In this document: positions 8,591-16,902 of the stretch, in pieces
Layout: each line of letters starts with the position of its first letter
Numbering within the stretch: position 1 is the stretch's first letter
Assembly: GCF_004761875.1 (NCBI RefSeq)
Contig: NZ_SJEY01000008.1
Coordinates: 1 to 64,000, forward strand
Origin: Roseovarius aestuariivivens
GTDB lineage: Bacteria; Pseudomonadota; Alphaproteobacteria; Rhodobacterales; Rhodobacteraceae
DNA length: 64,000 bases
Direction of reading: 5' to 3'
The notes under the pieces: model-generated
The model's database searches: none
Seen by the model: only the letters and a program-made list of their open reading frames with translations
Told to the model about the DNA's origin: nothing
Program-made: the position numbers and the translations under genes

Positions 8591-9745
8591 ATGCTGTTGC
8601 CGGAATACCGCTCCAAGGAGCTGCTTGCGAAATACGGCGTGCCGATTCCACCTGGCTTTCTGGCCCGCTCGTCCAATGATGCGGAAACGCTCTGCGCCCG
8701 GCTCAACACCTCGCGCTACGTCGTGAAATCCCAGATCCTCGCGGGGGGTCGTGGCCTGGCCGGGGGGGTCAAGATTGTCGACACGCCCAGCGCCGTCGGC
8801 GCCGAGGTCGAGCGGCTTCTGGGCCATGTGCTCGTGACAGACCAGACCGGCCCGCGCGGCGAGATCGTGCAGTCCGTCTATGTCGAGGCGGCGCTCGATA
8901 TCGTCGATAATTTCTATCTTGCGCTGGCGCTCGACTCGGCGACGGGGGGCGTGATGCTGCTGGCCTCGGAAAAGGGCGGCGTGGAATTCGAAGAGCGCGC
9001 GCGGATGGACGACACCGTCTACGGCACCACGATCATAGGCGAAGATACCCCCGAGGAGCGCAAGAAGATCAAAGCGTTTCTGTCCGAGCACGGCATGGGC
9101 GAGGATGCGGTCGTCGACCTGGCCTTTGCCGCGCGGAAGGGCTTTATCGAAAACGAACTGACCCTGGCCGAAGTCAATCCGCTGGCCAAAACGCGCAGGG
9201 GCGACTGGATTGCCGCCGACGCAAAGGCGGCGCTTGATCCCAATGCCGTCTTCCGGCATCCGGAATTCGAAGAGTTCGCACATCTGCAACATCGCGACGC
9301 CATCGAAGCTGAAGCGCAGGCCAACGACATCAACATGGTCAAGCTCGACGGCACGATCGGCGTCGTCGTCAACGGTGCGGGCCTTGGTCTGGCCATGCAT
9401 GACATGATCATCGAGGCCAAGGGACGGCCCGCCAACTTCATGGATATCCGGACCACCGCGACCAGCCTTAAGATCGCCAAAGGCGTGCAACTCTTGCTCA
9501 GCGACCCGAACGTGCGCTGCATCCTGCTCAATGTGCATGGTGGCGGCATCACTCTGGGCGATACGGTGGCCGAAGGCGTCTCGGTCGCCTATGGTCATGC
9601 CAAGCGCAAGGTGCCGCTGGTAGCGCGCATCTCGGGCCAGAACGCCGATCGGGGGCTTGCGATCCTCAAGGAACACCGCTTGCCGGTCGAGGTCGTGGAC
9701 ACGATGTCCGACGCGGTGGCGCGCGCGATTGCGCTGGCCAGCTAA
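8591..9745 (+). CDS. Divergent acyl-CoA ligase beta subunit (SucC/MtkA family)
   Basis: The 384-residue protein has the ATP-grasp fold of succinyl-CoA synthetase beta (KSQILAGGRGLAGGVKI near residue 50; ENELTLAEVNPLA near 195) and the C-terminal ligase domain (VNGAGLGLAMHD). It departs from SucC and MtkA at the usual glycine-rich FLDVGGGA loop, which here reads FMDIRTTATS. It would ligate a carboxylic acid to CoA with ATP together with the alpha subunit 18 bases downstream. Because another family member ends at base 83, this is probably a second, specialised copy. The acid used (malate, succinate or another) cannot be read from sequence. The start has a very strong Shine-Dalgarno. Confidence 0.82.
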   Translation: MLLPEYRSKELLAKYGVPIPPGFLARSSNDAETLCARLNTSRYVVKSQILAGGRGLAGGVKIVDTPSAVGAEVERLLGHVLVTDQTGPRGEIVQSVYVEAALDIVDNFYLALALDSATGGVMLLASEKGGVEFEERARMDDTVYGTTIIGEDTPEERKKIKAFLSEHGMGEDAVVDLAFAARKGFIENELTLAEVNPLAKTRRGDWIAADAKAALDPNAVFRHPEFEEFAHLQHRDAIEAEAQANDINMVKLDGTIGVVVNGAGLGLAMHDMIIEAKGRPANFMDIRTTATSLKIAKGVQLLLSDPNVRCILLNVHGGGITLGDTVAEGVSVAYGHAKRKVPLVARISGQNADRGLAILKEHRLPVEVVDTMSDAVARAIALAS

Positions 9746-9763
9746 GGGAGGGAAAGAGACACC

Positions 9764-10651
9764 ATGGCGATCATTGTCGACAACTCCACCAAGGTTCTCG
9801 TGCAGGGCATGACCGGACGCGCCGGGTCCTTCTACACGCATCAGGCCATGCGCTATGGCACCACCTATGTCGCTGGCGTCAATCCGTTCAAGCCGGGGAC
9901 AGAACATCTCGGCCTGCCCGTCTTCGGCTCGGTCGACGAGGCCAAGGCGAAAACCGGCGCAAACGCGAGCCTCGTGATCGTGCCGGCTGTCAAGGCGGGC
10001 GCGGCCATGATCGAGGCCATCGAGGCCGAGATCGGCGTCATCACCTGCGTGACCGAGCGCGTGCCGCAGCATGACATGGCGCGCGTAAAAGCAGCCCTGG
10101 AAGGGTCCAAGTCGGTCCTGATCGGTCCGAACAGCCAGGGCATCCTGACGCCAGAGCAATGCAAGATCGGCGTCATGCCGACACGCTACGCGCTGCCCGG
10201 CCGCATCGGCATCGCATCACGCGCGGCCTCTCTCACCTCCGAAGTGGTGTCGCAATGTTCCGCCGCAGGCCTGGGTCAATCGACCACCGTCGGCATCGGC
10301 GGCGACAGCCTGCACGGCCTTGGGTTCGTCGACTGCCTCAAGCTTTTCAAGGATGACGCCGACACCGACGCGGTGATCCTGATCGGGGAAATGGGCGGAC
10401 GCGAAGAAGAAGACGCTGCCGAATACCTCGCCACGGGCGATTACGGCAAGCCGGTCGTCGCGCTGATCGTCGGGCGCCATGCGCCGCAGGGCCGCCGCAT
10501 GGGCCACGCGGGCACGCTGTCGGTCTTCGGTACAGGTTCGGCGACCGCCAAGGCGGACCTGCTGCAGCGCGCTGGGGCGGTCATCGCAGGCAATGTCGAT
10601 GACGTCGTCCCGCGGATCAAAACGGTTCTGCCGAACGCCGCCGTCGCCTGA
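9764..10651 (+). CDS. Divergent acyl-CoA ligase alpha subunit (SucD/MtkB family)
   Basis: The 295-residue partner of the preceding gene. It has the CoA-binding Rossmann domain (VQGMTGRAGSFYTHQAM), the GEMGG motif and the phosphohistidine loop GRRMGHAGTLSVFGTG, where His accepts phosphate during catalysis. The usual GPNCPG motif reads GPNSQG, so the conserved Cys is Ser. It keeps the catalytic His, so an active enzyme is expected, but with altered CoA or substrate contacts. It shares the operon and the palindromic promoter with the beta gene. It ends 3 bases before the convergent bchJ, the first PGC gene. Confidence 0.82.
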   Translation: MAIIVDNSTKVLVQGMTGRAGSFYTHQAMRYGTTYVAGVNPFKPGTEHLGLPVFGSVDEAKAKTGANASLVIVPAVKAGAAMIEAIEAEIGVITCVTERVPQHDMARVKAALEGSKSVLIGPNSQGILTPEQCKIGVMPTRYALPGRIGIASRAASLTSEVVSQCSAAGLGQSTTVGIGGDSLHGLGFVDCLKLFKDDADTDAVILIGEMGGREEEDAAEYLATGDYGKPVVALIVGRHAPQGRRMGHAGTLSVFGTGSATAKADLLQRAGAVIAGNVDDVVPRIKTVLPNAAVA

Positions 10652-10654
10652 CGG

Positions 10655-11239
10655 CTAAAGTGAGATCTCGAAAATACAGGCCGGATCACCCCGGGCGCAG
10701 CAGCCGCTTTCGCGCACATGCGCCCGGCGGCTAACGAGCGCCTGAAACATCGACTGAAGCACGGCGCAATGCCAGTCGCACCGCCCTACAGCGAGAGGAT
10801 TACCCAGAATGGCCAGCCGCATCGGCGGGCCGGACTCCTGGAACACATCTGCATCGCCCGCAAAGGTCCAGGCATTTCGCTCGATCGCCCGCAAAAGGGC
10901 CGGTCCGGAGAGGCGCGCGGGCAAAGCGCGAAGTATGAGGCGGGCCAGTCGTGGAATGCGGTTCTGCACGATGTAAGCCCCGGTACGTCTGCCGGCATCT
11001 CGGATGACCCGCTCGGCCTCAGGCTGGGAAAGCCCCTCTAAAATGGCGCGATGCAACGCGGTCACCTCGGTTTGTGGGACCATGGCGCTGGGAGGGTCGT
11101 CGAGATACCTGGAAAGCCCGGCCTTGGCAAAAGTGCGGCGGGTCAGGGCCGGCCCGACCAGCGCCTCCAACGCGGGCCGGCATTGCAGGATCGCGTTGGG
11201 GCCAATGACGGCACGGCTTGTGTCGGAAAAATCTCTCAT
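10655..11239 (-). CDS. bchJ: Bacteriochlorophyll synthesis protein BchJ (V4R domain)
   Basis: A 194-residue protein with a C-terminal V4R domain ([16 protein letters not shown]... [16 protein letters not shown]). It was first called 4-vinyl protochlorophyllide reductase. The family is now thought to assist substrate handling, while true 8-vinyl reduction is done by BciA/BciB or by the chlorin reductase BchXYZ; no bciA or bciB is seen here. The start overlaps the bchE stop (ATGA) and it is the last gene of its operon. Confidence 0.9.
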   Translation of the reverse strand: MRDFSDTSRAVIGPNAILQCRPALEALVGPALTRRTFAKAGLSRYLDDPPSAMVPQTEVTALHRAILEGLSQPEAERVIRDAGRRTGAYIVQNRIPRLARLILRALPARLSGPALLRAIERNAWTFAGDADVFQESGPPMRLAILGNPLAVGRCDWHCAVLQSMFQALVSRRAHVRESGCCARGDPACIFEISL

Positions 11240-12879
11240 TCCGCCGCCGTACTCGGTCCGCCGCATGCCCGCGCGTCGGCCTGAAGGGCCGCCAGCCGCG
11301 CCTTTTCCGCCTTGACCTGATCGCGCACCGCCGCCTTGCGCTCGGCGGCTTTCTTCTTGCGGTCGGCCATCGCCTCCCAATCGGCCATCTGCGCCTCGGC
11401 GATCTGGCGGGTATCGTCAAAGTGGAAATCCACCTTCTTCTTCGATTGCGGCCCCCAGTAGCCGACTTTGCCCAGATCGTAGAAGGTCCGCGCAAAGCCC
11501 GCCTTCGCAAAGGCCCGCAGGCAGCCCAGCAGATATTTCCGCCGGAACCCCGTACCGCGCCACGGATAATGAAAAAGCGCCTTGATCATGTAAAAGCGGC
11601 GATAGTTGTGCATCACCCGGTCCAGCAACCGCGCACGGTCCATCGCCTCGGGCTTCATGATCGGCGTGACGAAATTGTACTTTTCGAAATCGAACACCTC
11701 GACCTTGTCACCAAGCTCCTGAAAAAGCGGTGTAAAAGGCCATGGCGTGTACATCGACCAGTTGGCCAGATCCGGGTTCCATTCGCGGGCGAAGCGATAG
11801 GTTTCTTCCAGCGTCTCCTCGGTCTCGTTGTCGAGGCCCACGATGAACTGCGCCTCGGTAAAGATATTGGCCTCGCGCAGCAGGCGGATCGCCTCGCGGT
11901 TCTCGTTCACCTTGGTTTCCTTGTTGAACAGATCCAGCTTCATCTGCGCCGCGGCCTCGGTTCCGAGGCTCACATGCACCAGCCCGGCCTTGCGCCAGAG
12001 CGCCAGATCCTTCTTGTCACGCATGATATCCGTGACGCGCGTGTTGATGCCCCACTTGACCTTGTCCGGCAGTTCGCGCGCAATCAATTCATTACAGAAC
12101 TCAGTAAACTTTCGCTTGTTGATCGTCGGTTCCTCATCGGCGAGAATGAAAAAGCCCACGCCATGCTCGGTCACAAGGGTTTCGATCTCGTCAACGACTG
12201 CCTTGGGATCGCGCACGCGGTAATCGCGCCAGAATTTCCATTGCGAGCAGAAAGAACAGGTAAAGGGACATCCCCTTGCCATGTTGGGGATCGCCACGCG
12301 GGTGTTGAGTGGCACGTAAATGTATTTGTCCCATTCCAGCAGCGACCAGTCCGGCGTAATCCCGTCGAGATCCTTGACTGTCGCCGCGGCAGGCGTGGCC
12401 ACGATCTCGCCTCCGTCCAGAAAAGCGAGACCCTTGATCCGGCGCCTGTCCTCGAAATACCGCCCCTCTTCGACGGCGCGGATCAGCTCGACGATGATCT
12501 CTTCGCCCTCCCCGCGCACGATCACGTCGACCCACGGCGCCTCGCTCAGCACCTGCTTGAACATGAAGGTCGCATGAACGCCGCCGAGCACAGTCAGAAC
12601 GCCGGGACAGGTCTCTTTCGCCAGTTGCAGAACCCGCTCGGCCTTATAGATCGACGGCGTGATGGCAGTGGTGCCAACCACGTCGGGCTGAAGCTCGACC
12701 AAATGTGCGGCAATGGCCTCATCACTAAGATCATTGGTCATCGCGTCGATGAAATGGATGTCGTCGAAGCCTGCGGATTTCAGTGCGCCCGCGATATACG
12801 CGACCCAGGCGGGTGGCCAGTTCCCGGCGATCTCCGCGCCGCCGGAATGATAATTCGGGTGAATGAGCGCCAGTCGCAT
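11236..12879 (-). CDS. bchE: Oxygen-independent Mg-protoporphyrin IX monomethyl ester cyclase
   Basis: Forms ring E of protochlorophyllide without O2, using a 4Fe-4S radical-SAM centre and cobalamin. The 547 residues show an N-terminal B12-binding domain, then CPFTCSFC near residue 205 (the CxxxCxxC radical-SAM motif), and a basic Lys/Ala-rich C-terminal tail. Its start is preceded by GGAGGA. The promoter region carries a PpsR box and a perfect FNR box, which suits an enzyme needed only at low oxygen. The O2-using isoenzyme AcsF is also encoded here (31772-32902). Confidence 0.97.
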   Translation of the reverse strand: MRLALIHPNYHSGGAEIAGNWPPAWVAYIAGALKSAGFDDIHFIDAMTNDLSDEAIAAHLVELQPDVVGTTAITPSIYKAERVLQLAKETCPGVLTVLGGVHATFMFKQVLSEAPWVDVIVRGEGEEIIVELIRAVEEGRYFEDRRRIKGLAFLDGGEIVATPAAATVKDLDGITPDWSLLEWDKYIYVPLNTRVAIPNMARGCPFTCSFCSQWKFWRDYRVRDPKAVVDEIETLVTEHGVGFFILADEEPTINKRKFTEFCNELIARELPDKVKWGINTRVTDIMRDKKDLALWRKAGLVHVSLGTEAAAQMKLDLFNKETKVNENREAIRLLREANIFTEAQFIVGLDNETEETLEETYRFAREWNPDLANWSMYTPWPFTPLFQELGDKVEVFDFEKYNFVTPIMKPEAMDRARLLDRVMHNYRRFYMIKALFHYPWRGTGFRRKYLLGCLRAFAKAGFARTFYDLGKVGYWGPQSKKKVDFHFDDTRQIAEAQMADWEAMADRKKKAAERKAAVRDQVKAEKARLAALQADARACGGPSTAAE

Positions 12880-12893
12880 ATTGTCCTCCGTAC

Positions 12894-12911
12894 TGTCAAT
12901 AAATGTTGACA
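12894..12911. promoter_or_regulatory. PpsR/CrtJ box at bchE promoter
   Basis: TGTCAATAAATGTTGACA fits TGT-N12-ACA exactly, and the palindrome extends one base each side (CTGTCAA...TTGACAG). It is 15 bases upstream of the bchE ATG, downstream of the FNR box, so PpsR binding would sit over the likely start of transcription. Confidence 0.85.
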
Positions 12912-12930
12912 GCTAGGACAGCCCTGCGAC

Positions 12931-12944
12931 TTGATGCATATCAA
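12931..12944. promoter_or_regulatory. FNR/FnrL box upstream of bchE
   Basis: TTGATGCATATCAA is a perfect TTGAT-N4-ATCAA site. Its centre is about 58 bases upstream of the bchE start. If FnrL acts as a class II activator (site centred near -41.5), transcription would begin near 12896. FnrL activation of bchE is known in Rhodobacter; it is inferred here from the site. Confidence 0.8.
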
Positions 12945-12974
12945 ACCGGGCGCGGTTTCCCGGCTTTTCAGGCG

Positions 12975-13490
12975 TCAGGCAAAGATCTGTTTGGCGTGCT
13001 TTTCAAGATAAATGCGCAGCCACGGCGTAAATTGCTCGGGCGTTGCCCGTGTGCGCGCGGCAAGCTCGTCAAGCGGGATCCAGGCGGTGTCCATGACCTC
13101 GTCGGGATTGGGACGCGGCGCGACCTGCGTCGCGACCTCGGCGACGAAAATGTCCACAAGCTCGTGCTCGATCAGGCCGCCGCCCACATCGGCGCGGTAT
13201 TCCACGCGGTCGCGGAATTGCAGGGGCAGGCCGGTCAGACCCAGCTCTTCGTCAAGCCGCCGCTCGGCGCAGGCCATGGCCTCTTCACCCCAATGAGGAT
13301 GGGTACAACAGGTATTCGCCCAAAGCCCCGGCGTGTGGTACTTGCCCAGCGCCCGGCGCTGGATCAGCACCTCTTTCCCATGCATTACGAAAACCGAAAT
13401 CGCCTTGTGCCGCAGGCCGCGGCGATGGGCCTCGAGCTTTTCGACGGCGACAAGATCGCCGCCGACCCATGTGGGGATCATCACCGTCAT
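12975..13490 (-). CDS. idi: Isopentenyl-diphosphate delta-isomerase (Nudix family)
   Basis: Interconverts IPP and DMAPP, feeding geranylgeranyl-PP for carotenoids and the bacteriochlorophyll tail. The 171-residue type 1 enzyme has the active-site TCCTHP loop near residue 60, a Nudix-like EEAMACAERRLDEELGL helix, and the acidic EHELVD motif. The ATG at 13490 overlaps the bchP stop (ATGA), supporting coupled translation. Confidence 0.93.
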   Translation of the reverse strand: MTVMIPTWVGGDLVAVEKLEAHRRGLRHKAISVFVMHGKEVLIQRRALGKYHTPGLWANTCCTHPHWGEEAMACAERRLDEELGLTGLPLQFRDRVEYRADVGGGLIEHELVDIFVAEVATQVAPRPNPDEVMDTAWIPLDELAARTRATPEQFTPWLRIYLEKHAKQIFA

Positions 13491-14665
13491 GTATAGGCCG
13501 CCGGCACCAGTCGGGTGAGATGCGCGAGGTTCTTCAACCCGATCTTGAGATGCGCCATCGGACGGGCCTTGACCAGCTTCTTGTTCATGTAAGCCTCGAA
13601 CGTCAGACGCTGCACGTCGATGTCGTGACACAGCGACACGAACCGTTCACGCCGCTCGTCGGACTTGTAATAGGCATTCTGCATAGACGCCAGCACCCGG
13701 AACACCGTCTTGTGCTCGCGCATGAAAAGCTGTCGGGCCAGCCGCAGATCCTTCACGCGCCCCGAGGCCAGACAGGCCGCCGCAGCCGTGGCGGCCACGC
13801 GCCCCCCGGCCATGGCGTAATAGATCCCCTCGCCCGAACTTGGTGCGACAACTCCGGCGGCATCACCCGCCAGCACCACGTCCTTGCCGTTGTCCCACCG
13901 GTCTAGCGGCTTAAGCGGAATGGGCGCGCCCTCGCGGCGGATCGTTTCACATCCGGCCAGCCCGCTCGCCTCGCGCAGCGCCGCCGTGGCCTTCTTGAGA
14001 TCGACCTCCTTGACCATGGAGCCCATGCCGACACTGGCGGATTTCCCATGCGGAAAGACCCAGCCATAGAAATCGGGGGAAATACGCCCGTCATAGATCA
14101 CGTCGCAGCGATCTGGGTGATACTCGCCCACCGCGCCCGGCGCTTCGATGATCTCATGATAGGCGACCACGTACGGGATGCGATCCCCGCCCGGCACCTC
14201 GTCGCGCGCCACGTTCGAGCGCGCGCCATCCGCGCCGATCACCAGCTTGCAGGGCAGTTCCCGCTCGTTGCCGCTGACCTTGTCACGGTAAATGACCTTC
14301 GTCACGCCGCCCTCACGATCGATCCGCTTGTAGGTGCCGGTGGCGCGTACCGCGCCAGCCTTGGCCGCCCGCTCGCGCAAGAATTCATCGAAATCCTCGC
14401 GGTCAACCATGCCGACAAATCCGTTCTCGATCGGAATATCGACCTTGCGCCCTGTGGGCGAGATCATCCGCGCGGTGGTGATCTTGGCCACGAGCATATG
14501 ATCGGGAATATCGAAATCCGCGATCAGGCGCGGCGGAATGGCGCCGCCACAGGGCTTGATCCGCCCCGCGCGATCCAAAAGCGCCACCTTGTGACCCGAC
14601 CGGGCCAGATCCTCGGCGGCGGTGGCGCCGGACGGCCCTCCGCCCACAACAACGACATCATACAT
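13487..14665 (-). CDS. bchP: Geranylgeranyl reductase (bacteriochlorophyll tail)
   Basis: Reduces three double bonds of the geranylgeranyl tail of bacteriochlorophyllide a ester to phytyl using NADPH. The 392-residue FAD protein has VVVGGGPSGATAAEDLARSG at residues 4-23 (dinucleotide fold), an internal GADGARSNVAR motif and VVLAGDAAGVVAPSSGEG near 275 (FAD ribityl contact). It follows the Bch2-type transporter gene by 3 bases. Confidence 0.96.
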   Translation of the reverse strand: MYDVVVVGGGPSGATAAEDLARSGHKVALLDRAGRIKPCGGAIPPRLIADFDIPDHMLVAKITTARMISPTGRKVDIPIENGFVGMVDREDFDEFLRERAAKAGAVRATGTYKRIDREGGVTKVIYRDKVSGNERELPCKLVIGADGARSNVARDEVPGGDRIPYVVAYHEIIEAPGAVGEYHPDRCDVIYDGRISPDFYGWVFPHGKSASVGMGSMVKEVDLKKATAALREASGLAGCETIRREGAPIPLKPLDRWDNGKDVVLAGDAAGVVAPSSGEGIYYAMAGGRVAATAAAACLASGRVKDLRLARQLFMREHKTVFRVLASMQNAYYKSDERRERFVSLCHDIDVQRLTFEAYMNKKLVKARPMAHLKIGLKNLAHLTRLVPAAYT

Positions 14666-14668
14666 GGA

Positions 14669-15919
14669 TCACTCTCCCGGTTGTAGCTGCGGCGCCATGG
14701 GCCGATGCAGGATCCGCCCCGCCACCAGCGCCGCCGCCATGAAAAGAATGGCCTCAAGGCCGAAGACCACCGCGTAGGCCGCGCCATCCGGCAACGCCAC
14801 GCGCGCCAGATCGAGCGTGCCCGTGGCAATCAGACCCGCCAGGCCGGCGGCCACGGCTTGTGCTGCGCCAAAGACGCCCATCCGCGTGCCCGTGGCTCCC
14901 TCCTGTGCCGCCGCAAGGCGCATCATCGATCCGATAGCGCCCACGACGAAAAGGCCGTTGCCCAGGCCCAGCACCACGGTAAAGGGCACCAGCGCCAGGC
15001 CTGCGCCGAGGCCCACAAGACCGATGGCCGAAACCACGCAGCCGATCATTGCCCAGCCCCTCAGGCTTCCAAGCTTGAACGTCGACAGCGCCCCAGCCAG
15101 GATCATCCCCAGAAGCGCTGCACCGTCCTTGCCGCCCGATAGGCGCGTCGAGGCATCAGGGGTCAGCCCGTGCACATGACCGGCGAACGGCTCCAGCACA
15201 AGTTCGCTTAGGTAAAAGGCCAGGATCGACAGGAAAACAAAACCGGTAAAGGCACGCGCCGCCGGATCGGCCCAGGTCGCGCGCAGCGCGGGGCCAAGCG
15301 CGGGGTCTGCAGGGGCCGGCACCGCGCCAAGTCGCTTTTCCACGCCCACGGTTGCAATATAGGCCAGAACGAGGCCCACCACCGCAACAACGGGCACCAC
15401 CAGCATCAGCCGCTCGGGCGAATAAGGCTTAAGTGCGATGCCCGCGCCGACCGACGAAAAGATCGCCCCGGCAATCAGCATAAGCCACGCGAAAGTTGCC
15501 ACCGCGCCTTTCTTTTCGTCCGGAGCGGCCGTCGCCAGCAGCGCAAGAAACGACGTGCCCGCCGCCCCGATGCCGAAGCCGATGAGCGCATAGGCCACGA
15601 TCCAGACGGCAATCGCCACTTGCGGGCTGGGCGCCATCGCGATGGCCCAGGCGCTCAGGACGAGGCCGAGACCTACCACGGCGATTCCGCCAAGAATGAA
15701 GGGCGTCCGACCGCCTTTGGCGTCCGAGCGATGCCCCCAGACGGGCCGCGAGATCTGCACCGCGTAATGCAACGCCACCAAAAAGCCGGGCAAGAGCGCC
15801 GGCAGCGCCAGTTCGACCGTCATCAACCGGTTGAAAAGATTGACCGGCAACGCCGAAAGCCCGCCGATGGCCGCATTCGCGAGACAAAGCCGTGCCAATC
15901 CGCCCCAACCCAAGGTCAT
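14669..15919 (-). CDS. Bch2/PucC-family (BCD) membrane transporter-like protein
   Basis: A 416-residue membrane protein of the major facilitator superfamily, PucC/LhaA branch, with about 12 hydrophobic segments and the conserved RPVWGHRSDAKGGRTPFI loop near residue 60. It lies between bchG and bchP, the place of orf428 (Bch2) in Rhodobacter capsulatus. Relatives are thought to deliver bacteriochlorophyll to light-harvesting proteins, and coupling to the two tail enzymes suggests pigment hand-over. The exact substrate is unproven. The start overlaps the bchG stop (ATGA). Confidence 0.9.
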   Translation of the reverse strand: MTLGWGGLARLCLANAAIGGLSALPVNLFNRLMTVELALPALLPGFLVALHYAVQISRPVWGHRSDAKGGRTPFILGGIAVVGLGLVLSAWAIAMAPSPQVAIAVWIVAYALIGFGIGAAGTSFLALLATAAPDEKKGAVATFAWLMLIAGAIFSSVGAGIALKPYSPERLMLVVPVVAVVGLVLAYIATVGVEKRLGAVPAPADPALGPALRATWADPAARAFTGFVFLSILAFYLSELVLEPFAGHVHGLTPDASTRLSGGKDGAALLGMILAGALSTFKLGSLRGWAMIGCVVSAIGLVGLGAGLALVPFTVVLGLGNGLFVVGAIGSMMRLAAAQEGATGTRMGVFGAAQAVAAGLAGLIATGTLDLARVALPDGAAYAVVFGLEAILFMAAALVAGRILHRPMAPQLQPGE

Positions 15920-16818
15920 GACAGCCCCCGGATCGCGAAGGCGGCGATCATCATGCCGCTGACGTAAAGCAGAACGCCCGTGCCATTATACCACGGCGCG
16001 CGGCCTTTTGGATCGGACAGCAGCACGCGCATCGCCCAAATCTGAACGGCCAGAAGCACCGCAACGGCCAGCGCGTGCCAGACCTGCCCCCAGGCCAGCA
16101 GCAATCCGATGACGGCCACTTGCGGCACCGCCATGACCCAGCAGGCCACGCGCGCGGCGCGTTCCGGGCCAAGCGTGACGGGCAAGGAATTCACCCCCAT
16201 CTGCCGGTCGCCTTCCAGCGCCTTGAAGTCGTTCAGCGTCATGATGCCATGCGCGCCCAACGCATAGAGAAGCGCCACCAGCACCGTCTGCACGGACGGC
16301 GCGCCCGCCGACAGAACGGCGGCCCCGGTGAACCATGGCAGGCCTTCATAGCAAAGCCCGACAAGTCCCGGCCCCCACCAACCCGATTTCTTCAAGCGGA
16401 CGGGCTCTGCCGAATAGGCCCACGCCGCCAGCACGCCGAATACGGTCGCGCCGAACCCCCAAGGCCCAAGGGTTGCGCCAAGCGCCAGCGCCAGCGCACT
16501 CATGATCAACGCGATCCACAGCCCCCAGCGTCCGGGAATGCGCCCCGACGGGATCGGGCGGTGCGGTTCGTTGATGGCATCGACATGCCGGTCGCACCAG
16601 TCATTGGCGGCCTGGCTCATCCCGCAGACCACCGGCCCGGCCAGCACTATCCCGATCAGCACCAGCCACGGCGCCGACGTCACCGGCACGCCCGAGGACA
16701 CCACTCCGCAGAGATATGCCCAGACCGGCGGAAACCATGTGATCGGCTTGATCAGGGTCAGCACCGCGCGCGGCTGCGGCAGTCGACGATCGGCTTGTAA
16801 TTCTACTGAGACACCCAT
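15916..16818 (-). CDS. bchG: Bacteriochlorophyll synthase (UbiA-type prenyltransferase)
   Basis: Esterifies bacteriochlorophyllide a with geranylgeranyl-PP in the membrane. The 300-residue UbiA-family protein has NDWCDRHVDAINEPHRPI near residue 73 (the NDxxDxxxD Mg-diphosphate site) and a second acidic loop NDFKALEGDR near 195. The N-terminus (LIKPITWFPPVWAYLCG) matches known BchG. There is no clear ribosome site: a PpsR box ends 2 bases before the ATG. Either translation relies on readthrough from ppsR, or the message from the local promoter starts inside the frame. Confidence 0.95.
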   Translation of the reverse strand: MGVSVELQADRRLPQPRAVLTLIKPITWFPPVWAYLCGVVSSGVPVTSAPWLVLIGIVLAGPVVCGMSQAANDWCDRHVDAINEPHRPIPSGRIPGRWGLWIALIMSALALALGATLGPWGFGATVFGVLAAWAYSAEPVRLKKSGWWGPGLVGLCYEGLPWFTGAAVLSAGAPSVQTVLVALLYALGAHGIMTLNDFKALEGDRQMGVNSLPVTLGPERAARVACWVMAVPQVAVIGLLLAWGQVWHALAVAVLLAVQIWAMRVLLSDPKGRAPWYNGTGVLLYVSGMMIAAFAIRGLS

Positions 16819-16820
16819 GG

Positions 16821-16838
16821 TGTCAATTAAACCTTACA
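16821..16838. promoter_or_regulatory. PpsR/CrtJ box immediately before bchG
   Basis: TGTCAATTAAACCTTACA fits TGT-N12-ACA and begins 3 bases from the bchG ATG, in the 84-base gap after ppsR. On the minus strand its TTGACA could act as a -35 element, but then transcription would start inside bchG. It may instead be a roadblock-type or PpsR feedback site. Confidence 0.75.
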
Positions 16839-16902
16839 TTTCGGATTCGTGAAAGGCTTTTTTCCGGCAAGGTCCGCTACGCGAACCATTCCGCGCCGCG
16901 TG

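Noticed and set aside
8471..10159. Long open frame continuing upstream of the LysR gene (858 codons in total)
   Set aside because: It runs antisense through both ligase genes. Only the last 295 codons match a known family; the rest is an open antisense frame typical of GC-rich DNA.
11218..12909. 563-codon plus-strand frame opposite bchE
   Set aside because: Mirror of bchE codon structure; His/Arg-rich composition without any family motif.
12904..12920. Second PpsR box next to the one before bchE
   Set aside because: Spacing is TGT-N11-ACA, one base short of the rule.
13487..13631. Longer idi protein starting 47 codons upstream
   Set aside because: The extra part lies inside bchP in another frame; the ATG at 13490 gives the normal family length and an ATGA junction.
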